This document shows positions 1-8,469 of a stretch of 11,811 nucleotides of DNA, piece by piece; position 1 is the stretch's first letter, and every line of letters begins with the position of its first letter. This DNA comes from Alphaproteobacteria bacterium (GTDB taxonomy: Bacteria > Pseudomonadota > Alphaproteobacteria > Puniceispirillales > Marisalimonadaceae), in contig JADHRC010000038.1 of the NCBI GenBank assembly GCA_016777645.1, positions 1-11,811 on the forward strand, read 5' to 3'. A program made the position numbers and the translations under genes. The notes beneath the pieces were generated by a model. It did not search any database, was not told the DNA's origin, and worked only from the letters and a program-made list of their open reading frames with translations.

Positions 1-216
1 ATTCCAATCTAATTCTGAGTTTTTTGTCACCGAAATAAAATCAGTGGCTAAAAAAACTCTATTTACCCCCTCCACTGAAAATAATCTTGATGCAAGTGGA
101 GATCCATTTGCTGATTCTGGGTTAGAAAAATCAGCAGTTCTATTTTTTAATATAACACTACCTGGCATAAATTTAAGTGTGTCTGGATTTGGTGTGTCTT
201 CCGTTTGAATAAACAT
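1..216 (-). CDS. Nfu/NifU-like Fe-S cluster scaffold protein, N-terminal part (runs off left edge)
   Basis: The first 72 codons are visible, reading leftward from ATG at 216 to the window edge. The protein opens MFIQTEDTPNPDTLKFMPG, the hallmark start of the Nfu N-terminal domain, and continues with a SANGSPLASRLFSVEGV stretch typical of the same domain. In this family a C-terminal NifU domain with a CxxC motif holds an Fe-S cluster and passes it to target enzymes in the cytoplasm. That part lies outside the window, so completeness cannot be judged. The start is well fixed by a full Shine-Dalgarno sequence 7 bases upstream. The gene follows trpS on the same strand after 61 bases, the largest gap in the series, so it may be the last operon member or have its own promoter. 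I see no convincing -35/-10 pair there, only AT-rich sequence with TATATT-like elements. Confidence 0.9.
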   Translation of the reverse strand, partial: MFIQTEDTPNPDTLKFMPGSVILKNRTADFSNPESANGSPLASRLFSVEGVNRVFLATDFISVTKNSELDWN

Positions 217-223
217 CTAAATT

Positions 224-230
224 CTCCTTA
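224..230 (-). promoter_or_regulatory. Strong ribosome binding site for the Nfu-like gene
   Basis: On the minus strand this reads TAAGGAG, a seven-base match to the anti-Shine-Dalgarno end of 16S rRNA, placed 7 bases before the ATG at 216. It is the best ribosome binding site in the window. trpS and murJ upstream have no comparable sequence and probably rely on coupling to the gene before them. The site confirms the start codon and suggests independent translation of this gene. Confidence 0.8.
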
Positions 231-277
231 TATACATAATATAGTAATTCTTTTTTAAATTCCTATATTTTTTATTA

Positions 278-1312
278 TTAATTTATAAATCCTAGTAAGC
301 TTTTTACATCTTTTAAAATTGGCTGCGCAATATTTCTCGCTTTTTCTTCTCCAATTTTCAAAATTTTATCTATCTCTTTGGTATCCTTTAATAAAACTCT
401 CATCTCACTTGAAATTGGGCTTAGGGTCTCTACTGCTAATTCAACAAGCATAGGCTTAAAATAAGAGAAGCCTTTGCCAGTAAATTGCTCAAGTGTCTTT
501 GTTATTGGTTGAGATGATAAAGCTGAATAAATATTAAGTAGGTTTAATGCTTCTGGTCTTGACTGCAACTCATTTACAGTTTCAGGTAATGGGAGAGGAT
601 CAGTTTTTGCTTTTTTAATCTTATTAGATATTTGCTCCTTTGTATCTGTTAAGTTTATTCGTGATGCATCTGAAATATCAGACTTACTCATTTTCTTCTT
701 TCCATCCCTTAAACTCATAACACGAGTTGCAGGACCTAATATCTGAGGTTCAGGTAAACAAAAAAAATCCTCCTCACTTTGATTTTTAAACATACTGTTA
801 AATGCCGATGCAATATCTCGTGCTAATTCAATATGTTGTTTTTGATCATCTCCAACAGGAACATGAGTAGCCTTATAAAGCAAAATATCTGCCGCCATCA
901 AAACAGGGTAACCATAAAGACCAACTGTAGCCTTTTCTCGGTTTTTACCTGCTTTCTCTTTAAATTGTGTCATTCTATTAAGCCAACCAATCCTGCATAC
1001 ACAATTAAAAATCCAGGCTAGCTCAGCATGCTCTTTTACTGAGGATTGGTTAAATAAAATAGATCTATTAATATCAATACCTGCTGCAATAATTGCTGCT
1101 GTTACCTCATAAGTTGAAGCTTTTAACTTTACAGGATCTTGGGGAACTGTAATAGCATGTAAGTCAACAATTGAAAAAATTGAAGGAATTTCTTTTTGAA
1201 GATTAACCCAATTTTTAATTGCACCAAGATAGTTTCCAAGATGTAAATTACCAGTTGGTTGAATGCCAGAGAAAATCCTTTTTTGATTATTTTGTTTTGT
1301 TTCGTTTATCAT
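278..1312 (-). CDS. trpS: Tryptophanyl-tRNA synthetase
   Basis: This cytoplasmic class I aminoacyl-tRNA synthetase charges tRNA-Trp with tryptophan using ATP. The 344-residue product is a normal length for bacterial TrpRS. The HIGH-type ATP-binding signature appears as GNLHLGNY at residues 21-28, after the conserved FSGIQPT. The second signature, KMSKS, is at residues 207-211. Other family stretches are GYPVLMAADILLY and VPVGDDQKQHIELARDIA. The ATG at 1312 lies 6 bases after the murJ stop, in the same frame, with TAA and TAG in tandem between the two proteins. No clear Shine-Dalgarno sequence precedes it, so translation is probably coupled to murJ. It ends with two consecutive TAA codons. No tryptophan-rich leader peptide or attenuator is visible. 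The gene looks intact and the identification is secure. Confidence 0.97.
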   Translation of the reverse strand: MINETKQNNQKRIFSGIQPTGNLHLGNYLGAIKNWVNLQKEIPSIFSIVDLHAITVPQDPVKLKASTYEVTAAIIAAGIDINRSILFNQSSVKEHAELAWIFNCVCRIGWLNRMTQFKEKAGKNREKATVGLYGYPVLMAADILLYKATHVPVGDDQKQHIELARDIASAFNSMFKNQSEEDFFCLPEPQILGPATRVMSLRDGKKKMSKSDISDASRINLTDTKEQISNKIKKAKTDPLPLPETVNELQSRPEALNLLNIYSALSSQPITKTLEQFTGKGFSYFKPMLVELAVETLSPISSEMRVLLKDTKEIDKILKIGEEKARNIAQPILKDVKSLLGFIN

Positions 1313-1318
1313 AAACTA

Positions 1319-2938
1319 TTAGGCTTTCTTAGATTTAGAGATATAGAAATTTAATAATTGTTCAGGCATATATCCTAATTTATAAGTTGTCAAAGCATAG
1401 GTTACAAGACCCAAAGAAACTAAAAAAAACAAAATTAAAATTTTGTTTGTTATGAAAAGTAATAAAACATCTAAACTTAATTTCATAATGACCAGCATAA
1501 TAAGTGATACAATTATGATTTTGCCTAAATATTTTAGTAATGAATAATAATTTAAATCCTTAGTAACATCATCCAAATTTGGTTTTGCTATTCTCCCATT
1601 TCTGACGAGCAAGCCTATGTAAATCATTACTCCAAACCAAGATACCATCGAAGTTGCTAAGGCTATTCCAGCGTGTCGTAAAAAATACATAAATAATAAA
1701 GAGAAGACTATATTAAGAATTAGTAACAAAAATCCAATATATAAGGGAGTTTTAGTATCACCTAGTGCAAAAAAAGCAGGTTGACAAGATTTAAGAATAA
1801 TAAAAGCTGGAATACCTATTGAATACGCAATTAATGCTTGAGATGTTTGAATTGTTTCTAGAGTTGTAAATTCTCCTCGTTCAAACAAAATTTTAATAAA
1901 TAATTCTGAAAAATTAATAAAAACGACTGCCGCGGGTATAGAAAAAAAAATTCCAATTTTAAGAGATGCTATTAATTCAGTTGAAAATTGTTTCTTATCT
2001 TTACTCGCGGTTGATTTAGATAAAGAAGTTAGCAAAACTGAACCTAGAGCTATTCCAATTATGCCAAGCGGTAGTTGAGCAATTCTATCTGCATAATAAA
2101 GATATGAAATTGACCCAAAACCTAGAAGACTTGCTAAGATAGTATCTACTAGTAAATTAACTTGTATAACTCCTCCTCCAAATGCAGCAGGCAAAAATTT
2201 ATTCCAAGTTTGTTTCAGATAAATTTTAATTTCATTTTTATCTTTAGTTATATCTATCTTATTATTTATGTAGTGTAGATCCATAACTTTAAATTTTTGA
2301 ATAATTATCAGCATAAAAACAAGTTGAAAAATTCCAGCCAAAACAGTTGCTATAGCTAGAGGAAGAGATTTAATAATTAAATCTTCTTTTATAAAAAAAC
2401 AGCTGATAATTATACATGAGTTTAATATTATAGGCGTGAAAGACAAAGCCCAAAATCTACCAGACACATTTGTTGCAACACCTAATAATGCTACAATAGA
2501 GACCAAAGGCATAAAAAAAATTGTAATTCTTGTCATCATTATTATGTTATTTATCACGATGTTATCATCTGAAAACCCTGGAGCTAAGAAGTACACCACA
2601 AAAGGCATCATTATTTGAAAAATTAAAACTACAATACATAATAATACTGATAACTTTAAAATTACTGTTTTTAGAAATTTATCTGCTAATAGTTTATTTT
2701 TTTGTTCTTTTAATTTTGAATAAATTGGAACAACAGCTGATGTTAATGCTCCTTCAGCAGTAATTCTTCTAAATAAATTAGGTAACTTGAACGCTATAAA
2801 AAAAATATCAGATGATACGCCGGCGCCTAAAAAGGTTGCAATAAAAATATCTCTAATAAAACCAGTAATACGACTGAATAATGTAAATATTGCTGATTGG
2901 GTGAAACCTTTTATAAAAAAAGAGTTTTTATCTTTCAT
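1319..2938 (-). CDS. murJ: Lipid II flippase MurJ (MviN family)
   Basis: This inner-membrane protein of the MOP exporter superfamily moves lipid II from the cytoplasmic to the periplasmic face for peptidoglycan synthesis. The 539-residue product is close to the usual 510-530. The N-terminal family signature is clear: SRITGFIRD at residues 22-30, then a GAG..SD segment, FKLPNLFRRITAEGA at 50-64, with arginines 23, 29, 57 and 58 at positions conserved in MurJ. A second conserved block around residue 285 contains YYADRIAQLPLGI, matching the central-cavity arginine region. Most of the rest is hydrophobic, consistent with the family's 14 membrane helices, with lysine-rich loops and a KSKKA tail. 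The gene starts 8 bases after the glnD TGA stop, with only a weak GAG as ribosome binding site, and ends 6 bases before trpS. Its presence implies a peptidoglycan-containing cell. Confidence 0.96.
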   Translation of the reverse strand: MKDKNSFFIKGFTQSAIFTLFSRITGFIRDIFIATFLGAGVSSDIFFIAFKLPNLFRRITAEGALTSAVVPIYSKLKEQKNKLLADKFLKTVILKLSVLLCIVVLIFQIMMPFVVYFLAPGFSDDNIVINNIIMMTRITIFFMPLVSIVALLGVATNVSGRFWALSFTPIILNSCIIISCFFIKEDLIIKSLPLAIATVLAGIFQLVFMLIIIQKFKVMDLHYINNKIDITKDKNEIKIYLKQTWNKFLPAAFGGGVIQVNLLVDTILASLLGFGSISYLYYADRIAQLPLGIIGIALGSVLLTSLSKSTASKDKKQFSTELIASLKIGIFFSIPAAVVFINFSELFIKILFERGEFTTLETIQTSQALIAYSIGIPAFIILKSCQPAFFALGDTKTPLYIGFLLLILNIVFSLLFMYFLRHAGIALATSMVSWFGVMIYIGLLVRNGRIAKPNLDDVTKDLNYYSLLKYLGKIIIVSLIMLVIMKLSLDVLLLFITNKILILFFLVSLGLVTYALTTYKLGYMPEQLLNFYISKSKKA

Positions 2939-2946
2939 ACTTTATC

Positions 2947-5823
2947 TCAAGGTTTTAATATCGGATTAACAGGATCTAATTCTTCCAGAATATTGAAAAT
3001 ACAATTTCTAACTTTTTCTATCTTAGAATCATCTTCTATTTTTGAGCCAAAAGCATTTTTTACATAAAAAATATCAACTACTCTATCTCCATATGTGGAA
3101 ACGTTAGCTGTATTAATTTGAAGGCCCAAACTAGTTATAGCTTTTGTAATTTTATATAATACTCCAGGACCATTTTTGCATTTTACTTCTAAAATCGTAT
3201 ACTGATTACTTCTTTTGTTATCAACAATTACTCTAGTAGGAGCTTTGACAGCTCTAAATCGAGCGGGAATTTCCTTCCATTTAATGTTTAACTCTTTTTC
3301 TATGTCGAAACCACCTTCTAAACCTATAGATATAGTTTTAATTAATTTTTTTCTTAAGTATTCATCTATAATAGGTTTTTTATCTCTATCTTGAATAAAA
3401 AAAGTATCTAAGGCAAATCCATCTGATCTAGTTATAATTTTAGCACTAACTACCTCAAAACCAGAGGCAGCTACTAAACCAGAAATTAGAGAAAACAATC
3501 CATGATGATCAGGAGCAATTACTAATAATTCTGAAGCTTGTACTTTACTTTCCTTAAAAATATGAACTTTGAATTTAAATCCATCATTTCTCATTGCAGA
3601 AAAAATTTTATAATGGTCTATAATGTTAGACAAACTAAACATCTGCCAATAATTAGAATAGTAGTTATTAGAATAACCGACTATATCTTCTTTGAGGTAT
3701 CCCTGTTTCAATAAATACTTTTGCAAAGCTTCTTTTGTATCTATTGTGCTATCAATTGTTACCAAAGATGATTTATTCTTTTTCAGCATTTTTAATGCTT
3801 TCAAGTATAATTCAAAGATTAGGGAACCTTTCCAGTCATTCCAAATATCTGGTCCAACTCCTTTTATATCTGCAACTGTTAAAACTAGTAATAGTTTTAA
3901 TCTCTCAACCGTTTTTACTTTATTAGAAAAATCATTTATTATTTTAGGATCACCTAGCTCATAGCGAAAAGCTATCTTACTCATCAATAAATGATTTAAA
4001 ACCAACCATTGAACAGTTTTAGTTTCCTCTTCGTTTAGACCAAATCTTGGACAAATAATAGAGGCTATTAATGAACCATTTTCTGAATGATCTCCTTTCT
4101 TACCTTTAGCAATGTCATGCAAAAACATGGCTACAAATAAACATCTATAAGATTTAATTTCTAAAATAACTTGGCTAGCAAGAGGTGCAAAATTCTTAAA
4201 TTTACCATTTTTTAAAGAGTGAAGATTAGAAATTGTAAATAGAGTATGCTCATCAACTGTATAGGAATGATACATGTCAAATTGCATAAGACATACAATT
4301 TTTTGAAATTCAGGGACAAACTTTCCTAATATATTTGATTCATTCATCGCTCTTAATGTTCTTGATGGGTTATTTTCACTTGTTAAAATATCTAAAAACA
4401 TCTTGTTAGCTTCAAAGTCATTTCGAACTTCAAAATTTATCAATCGAGTTAAACTGGCAACCTGTCTTAAAGTTTTAGGATGAATATCTATGTTTTTGTT
4501 GTGAGAAATATGAAATAACTTTATAATATTAATAGGGTTTTCAGATAAAATTTCTTTGTTTTTGGCAAACAAACGTCCTACTTCTATAGAAAAAGGATTT
4601 ACATTTTCTTTTTTTTGGAAACTCAAAAAGTTTATTCTAAGAGGTTTGTTAAATTCAGATTCTATTTCAGCACAAAATATTCTGGTTAAATTACCGACGG
4701 CTTTTGTTGCAAGGAAATATCTTTTCATAAACCTTTCTACGTCTTTATGAGTTGTCGTGTTTTTAAAATTCATATTACTAGCTATTTCAAGTTGAGCATC
4801 CATTGCTAGACGATCATCTTCTCTTTTAGCCCTATAATGAAGGTGACATCTTACAGAAATAAGAAATCTTTGAGCCTCAGCAAATGCAACAGCTTCTTGT
4901 TTTGATAAAGCCCCCATATTTACTAGTTTGGAAATAGAATCTATTTTATAAACAAATTTAGAAATCCAACCAAGAGTATGAATATCTCTTAAACCACCTT
5001 TTCCATCTTTTACGTTCGGCTCAACAACATACCTTGAACCTCCAAATTTCTTATGTCTTAAATCTGACTCTTCTAATTTTGCATGAACAAAATCCAATAT
5101 TTTTGTTTTGTTTATAAACATATTAAAATTTTGATTTAGAGAAACAAAATCCTCTTCATTGCCAATTATAAACCTTTTTTCTAATAGACTGGTACAAATG
5201 GTTAAATCCTTATGACTTTTCTCAACACAATCTTTTATCGTTCTTGTAGCATGACCAACCGAAAATCCTAAATCCCAGAGAATATATAATATTGATTGAA
5301 CAGAGCTTTCTATTTTCAGCACATCAGTTTTTTTTAAAGTATCTGGTATAAGAAATAGTAGATCTAAATCTGAGTATGGTGCCAATTCACCACGACCATA
5401 ACCACCAACAGCTATAATTGAAAACAAGTGGTCATTCTGGTTGAATATAGATAAATTAATATTTTTATATAAAACTTTTAAAAGACTATCAATTAAAATA
5501 ACATTTAGGCCTACACATAGAGATCCATCTGATGATAATAAAAAAGAATTTTTAATTAATTCTTTTTTATTATCAAAATCTTTCTTCAAATTTTTAAAAA
5601 GATGTTTTCTAAAAAGTGTTTTATCAGGTTCGTTTAAAATAATTTCTTCTATTTCATATAATTTTTCAGAATTTTTCTTAGCATAGTTTATTGGTTCCAT
5701 ACTTTGAAACCATGTAGAATTTTGATTTATATTCTCTGTGATAGAAAAATTACCAATATTTACATTATTAGTTTTATTTTTATTGAATAGTGAAAATTTA
5801 TTTTTTAATATCATTTTAGTCAT
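2947..5823 (-). CDS. glnD: [Protein-PII] uridylyltransferase / uridylyl-removing enzyme
   Basis: GlnD is the glutamine sensor of bacterial nitrogen control. It adds UMP to PII signalling proteins when glutamine is low and removes it when high. From the chosen start the product has 958 residues, near the upper end for the family. Domains in order: a poorly conserved lysine-rich N-terminus; nucleotidyltransferase motif GGYGRGEL at 140-147 followed by YSDLD with metal-binding D152 and D154; a helical linker; an HD phosphohydrolase domain with H569-D570 and KGDHSENG; and two C-terminal ACT domains at about 762-835 and 875-950, which bind glutamine in the family. Three starts are possible: GTG 5829, ATG 5823 and ATG 5814. 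I chose 5823 because an AAGAAG motif sits 5 bases upstream. It overlaps the mutS end by 8 bases, so translation is probably coupled. All catalytic motifs are intact. No PII gene is in the window. Confidence 0.96.
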   Translation of the reverse strand: MTKMILKNKFSLFNKNKTNNVNIGNFSITENINQNSTWFQSMEPINYAKKNSEKLYEIEEIILNEPDKTLFRKHLFKNLKKDFDNKKELIKNSFLLSSDGSLCVGLNVILIDSLLKVLYKNINLSIFNQNDHLFSIIAVGGYGRGELAPYSDLDLLFLIPDTLKKTDVLKIESSVQSILYILWDLGFSVGHATRTIKDCVEKSHKDLTICTSLLEKRFIIGNEEDFVSLNQNFNMFINKTKILDFVHAKLEESDLRHKKFGGSRYVVEPNVKDGKGGLRDIHTLGWISKFVYKIDSISKLVNMGALSKQEAVAFAEAQRFLISVRCHLHYRAKREDDRLAMDAQLEIASNMNFKNTTTHKDVERFMKRYFLATKAVGNLTRIFCAEIESEFNKPLRINFLSFQKKENVNPFSIEVGRLFAKNKEILSENPINIIKLFHISHNKNIDIHPKTLRQVASLTRLINFEVRNDFEANKMFLDILTSENNPSRTLRAMNESNILGKFVPEFQKIVCLMQFDMYHSYTVDEHTLFTISNLHSLKNGKFKNFAPLASQVILEIKSYRCLFVAMFLHDIAKGKKGDHSENGSLIASIICPRFGLNEEETKTVQWLVLNHLLMSKIAFRYELGDPKIINDFSNKVKTVERLKLLLVLTVADIKGVGPDIWNDWKGSLIFELYLKALKMLKKNKSSLVTIDSTIDTKEALQKYLLKQGYLKEDIVGYSNNYYSNYWQMFSLSNIIDHYKIFSAMRNDGFKFKVHIFKESKVQASELLVIAPDHHGLFSLISGLVAASGFEVVSAKIITRSDGFALDTFFIQDRDKKPIIDEYLRKKLIKTISIGLEGGFDIEKELNIKWKEIPARFRAVKAPTRVIVDNKRSNQYTILEVKCKNGPGVLYKITKAITSLGLQINTANVSTYGDRVVDIFYVKNAFGSKIEDDSKIEKVRNCIFNILEELDPVNPILKP
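5533..5575. repeat. 18-bp perfect inverted repeat inside glnD
   Basis: Bases 5533-5550 are an exact reverse complement of 5558-5575, with a 7-base loop (5551-5557). The stem is almost all A/T, with two G:C pairs and a run of six A facing six T. It lies in glnD codons roughly 83-98, in the variable linker before the nucleotidyltransferase domain, and encodes parts of DNKKELIK and NSFLLSS. Neither side is followed by a T tract outside the stem, so it is not a typical terminator. It is far longer than the other inverted repeats I found in the window. It could be an mRNA hairpin, a processing site, or the scar of a template-switch mutation. Confidence 0.85.
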
Positions 5824-8437
5824 TATCACTTCTTAATAACTTGAGCCTATGCAATAAATTCAATGACTCCATTGGCGTAACATCATTAATACTTATTTTG
5901 TCAAATTCCTCAAAAAAATTTTTGGTATCATAGGTTTTTAAGTTCTCAATCTCATTTATTTTTTTTAATTTTTTATGTTTTTCTTGATTTTTAATATATT
6001 CTAGAAGTATCGTTGCCTTTTCAGTAACAGGTAAAGGAAGTCCAGCTAATTTTGCAACATGAATACCGTAAGATTTATCAGCTTCACCATCTAATATTTT
6101 ATGCATAAAAATAATGGAGTTATTCCATTCTTTAATTGACATTTTATGACATGATATGTTTTTTAAATTTTCTTTGAGAGCTGTTAGTTCATGATAATGG
6201 GTAGCAAAAAGAGTTCTTGGTTTTATGATATTGTGTAAATAATCTAACACTGACCATGCTATAGCTAAACCATCAAAAGTAGCTGTTCCTCTGCCAATTT
6301 CATCAAGAATTACTAATGATCTATCGGTAGATGTATTTAAGATTAGAGAAGTTTCAATCATTTCAACCATAAAGGTTGACTGTCCTTTTGCTAAATCGTC
6401 AGAGGCACCAACACGAGAGAATATTTTATCTACAATACCTATCTTCGCTTCTTTTGCTGGAACAAATAATCCAGCTTGAGCCATAATTACTATAAGAGCA
6501 TTCTGTCTCAAGTAAGTTGATTTTCCTGCCATATTGGGACCTGTAATTAGCCATATAATATCCTGTTCTTTTAAGAAACAGTCATTCGAAACAAATGAGT
6601 TGTTCTTAAGTTTTATGTTCTTTTCAACTACAGGATGCCTTCCTTCTTTAATTTCTAAAATTTTTTCTTCCAGCATTACAGGGCATATATAATTTCTATT
6701 GTAAAACTGATTTACAACCATAATAGCAATATCTAACTCAGATATTGAGTAAGCAATATCGAGGATTTCTTTTCCCTTTTTTATAATTTCATTTGTAAAT
6801 TGATTAAAAATAGCTACTTCTATTTTAATAGACTCGTCAAATGAGTTTAAAATCTGTGTTTCTAGATCATTTAGTTCTATTGAAGTGAATCTTGATGTTT
6901 GAGCAGTAGTTTGTCTATGAATGAAAAAATCAATATCTCTAATTGATTGATCATGCATAGCTCTCACTTCAATATGATATCCTAACATTCTATTATGTTT
7001 AATTTTTAATGAGTTTATATTTGTTAAATCTATATATTTTTTTTGAAGGTTTGTTATTTCCTCTATTTCATTTTTTCTGAGTGTTCTTAAAGAATCTAGT
7101 TTACTATCAAAACCATCTCTAATAAATCCTCCTTCTTTAGTAGATAAAGGTAAATCTTTTTTAAGAGCATCTTTAATATTTAAGAACAAACTATAATCAA
7201 TTTTAAAATTAGAAATGATTAGATTTAATAATGAGGGCTTATTTTTAAAATCTTTATTTGAAGTTAATTTTTTAAAAATTTTTTCAACAAATACGAGACC
7301 ATCAGACAGTAACAAAAGATCTTTAGGTGTTCCTCTATTAACAGATATTCTCGATAATGATCTTTCAAAATCTGGTATATTCTTAAGATAAGTTTGAAAT
7401 TCAATAATGTTATTATTTTCCAAAAGCCACTTTACCAAATCATGTCTATCATTGATCTGATTGATTTCATAAAAAGGTTCTATTAACCTTTGCTTTAATA
7501 AACGTGAACCTCCGGCTGTTTTGGTCTCATCTAAACATGAAACTAAACTTCCTTCATAATTACCTGACAAATTAGTTAAAATTTCAAGAGACTTTTGTGT
7601 AAAATAGTCAATTTCTAAAATTTTATTATCTGTTTCAGACTCCAACGTAGACAATAATGGAATTTTTCCACATTGCGTTAATTTTAAGTAGGATAATAAA
7701 ACACCTGCTGCTATTATCTCTCCTTTACTAAACTGACCTAACCCTTCAATAGAAGAAACTGCATAATATGAACAAACTTGATCATATGAGGATTCATAGA
7801 AAAATTGACTAGGGGACTGTTTTTTTAATAAAGAATGCCACTCTTCTTCTATTAAGCTCGTATCCATATCGTCTGAGACTAGAATTTCAGAAAAACTCAT
7901 TTTTAATAAAAAATTTGTAAGAATTTGCTTTTGCTTTGAGGGAATTTTTTCATTTATTAAATTTTTTGACTTAAAGCATCCTGTGGAAATATCTGCCCAT
8001 GCTACACAAACAACATCATCTAAAATGTATATGACACCTAAAAAATTATTTGTTGTTCTTTCTAATAAATCATCCTCAGTAAGAGTGCCTGGAGAAATTA
8101 CTCTAACGACCTCTCTCTTGAGAGGTCCTTTTTTTAATTTAGATTTAGCTTCCTCTACTGTCTCTGTTTGTTCACAAACAGCAACGTTAAAACCTTTTTT
8201 TATTAGTTTTGGTAAATAATTATTTGCTGAGTGAAAAGGTACACCACACATTGGAATATCTTTTCCATTAGATTTTCCTCTTTTTGTTAATGTGATTTCT
8301 AGAATTTTTGAGGCAATTACAGCATCTTCAAAAAACAACTCATAAAAATCACCCATTCTATAAAATAATAAAGCGTCTCTATATTGATTTTTAATACCTA
8401 GGTATTGTTCCATCATTGGTGTAGTAGTGCTTTTCAC
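5816..8437 (-). CDS. mutS: DNA mismatch repair protein MutS
   Basis: MutS recognises mismatches and small insertion loops in newly replicated DNA and recruits MutL in an ATP-dependent way. The product has 873 residues, within the normal 850-900. The mismatch-reading Phe-x-Glu motif is F31-Y32-E33 in YRMGDFYELF. The Walker A loop GPNMAGKST is at residues 633-641 and the Walker B acidic pair is D712-E713 in VILDEIGRGT, followed by TLFATHYHELT. A C-terminal LNLLHRLK resembles the usual short tail. The start is a GTG at 8437: an in-frame TAA lies just upstream, and starting at the ATGs of codons 8-9 would shorten the conserved TPMMEQY opening. An AGGA lies 11 bases before the GTG, a weak site. 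This is the first gene of the minus-strand series and is divergent from maeB. No mutL or mutH is in the window. Confidence 0.97.
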   Translation of the reverse strand: MKSTTTPMMEQYLGIKNQYRDALLFYRMGDFYELFFEDAVIASKILEITLTKRGKSNGKDIPMCGVPFHSANNYLPKLIKKGFNVAVCEQTETVEEAKSKLKKGPLKREVVRVISPGTLTEDDLLERTTNNFLGVIYILDDVVCVAWADISTGCFKSKNLINEKIPSKQKQILTNFLLKMSFSEILVSDDMDTSLIEEEWHSLLKKQSPSQFFYESSYDQVCSYYAVSSIEGLGQFSKGEIIAAGVLLSYLKLTQCGKIPLLSTLESETDNKILEIDYFTQKSLEILTNLSGNYEGSLVSCLDETKTAGGSRLLKQRLIEPFYEINQINDRHDLVKWLLENNNIIEFQTYLKNIPDFERSLSRISVNRGTPKDLLLLSDGLVFVEKIFKKLTSNKDFKNKPSLLNLIISNFKIDYSLFLNIKDALKKDLPLSTKEGGFIRDGFDSKLDSLRTLRKNEIEEITNLQKKYIDLTNINSLKIKHNRMLGYHIEVRAMHDQSIRDIDFFIHRQTTAQTSRFTSIELNDLETQILNSFDESIKIEVAIFNQFTNEIIKKGKEILDIAYSISELDIAIMVVNQFYNRNYICPVMLEEKILEIKEGRHPVVEKNIKLKNNSFVSNDCFLKEQDIIWLITGPNMAGKSTYLRQNALIVIMAQAGLFVPAKEAKIGIVDKIFSRVGASDDLAKGQSTFMVEMIETSLILNTSTDRSLVILDEIGRGTATFDGLAIAWSVLDYLHNIIKPRTLFATHYHELTALKENLKNISCHKMSIKEWNNSIIFMHKILDGEADKSYGIHVAKLAGLPLPVTEKATILLEYIKNQEKHKKLKKINEIENLKTYDTKNFFEEFDKISINDVTPMESLNLLHRLKLLRSDND
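8108..8135 (+). terminator. Terminator-like hairpin antisense within mutS
   Basis: On the plus strand GACCTCTC (8108-8115) and GAGAGGTC (8120-8127) form a perfect 8-bp stem with a TCTT loop, followed by one C and seven T (8129-8135). This is the shape of a Rho-independent terminator. It is relatively GC-rich in a very AT-rich setting. It points towards maeB and lies opposite mutS codons that encode the conserved KKGPLKREVV region, so protein constraint could have produced it by chance. If active it would stop antisense transcripts before they reach the mutS/maeB promoter region. In the mutS mRNA the same hairpin has the A tract on its 5' side and would not terminate. Confidence 0.35.
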
Positions 8438-8469
8438 AATAAATTATTTCCTATTAAGATATATTTTTT

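Noticed and set aside
217..277. Possible separate promoter or terminator between trpS and the Nfu-like gene
   Set aside because: The 61 bases contain TATATT-like elements but no spaced -35 box, and no hairpin with a T tract. A promoter is possible but not supported.
6097..6110. 14-bp palindrome TTTTATGCATAAAA in mutS
   Set aside because: It encodes the conserved FMHK stretch and consists mostly of A/T runs, so coding constraint plus composition is enough. Other 12-bp palindromes (5109-5120, 5463-5474, 11713-11724) are of the same kind.
6725..6760. AGCAATATC direct repeat with an inverted GATATTG between the copies, allowing two mutually exclusive hairpins
   Set aside because: On the coding strand the repeat encodes the peptide LDIA twice in a MutS helix, so protein sequence explains it. 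No leader or switch context exists inside mutS.
7473..7491. AAAGGTT/AACCTTT hairpin with a short T run on the minus strand inside mutS
   Set aside because: The stem is 7 bp with only two G:C pairs and five T, three of them part of the stem. It encodes RLIEPFYE and would need to terminate mutS within the gene, which is implausible.
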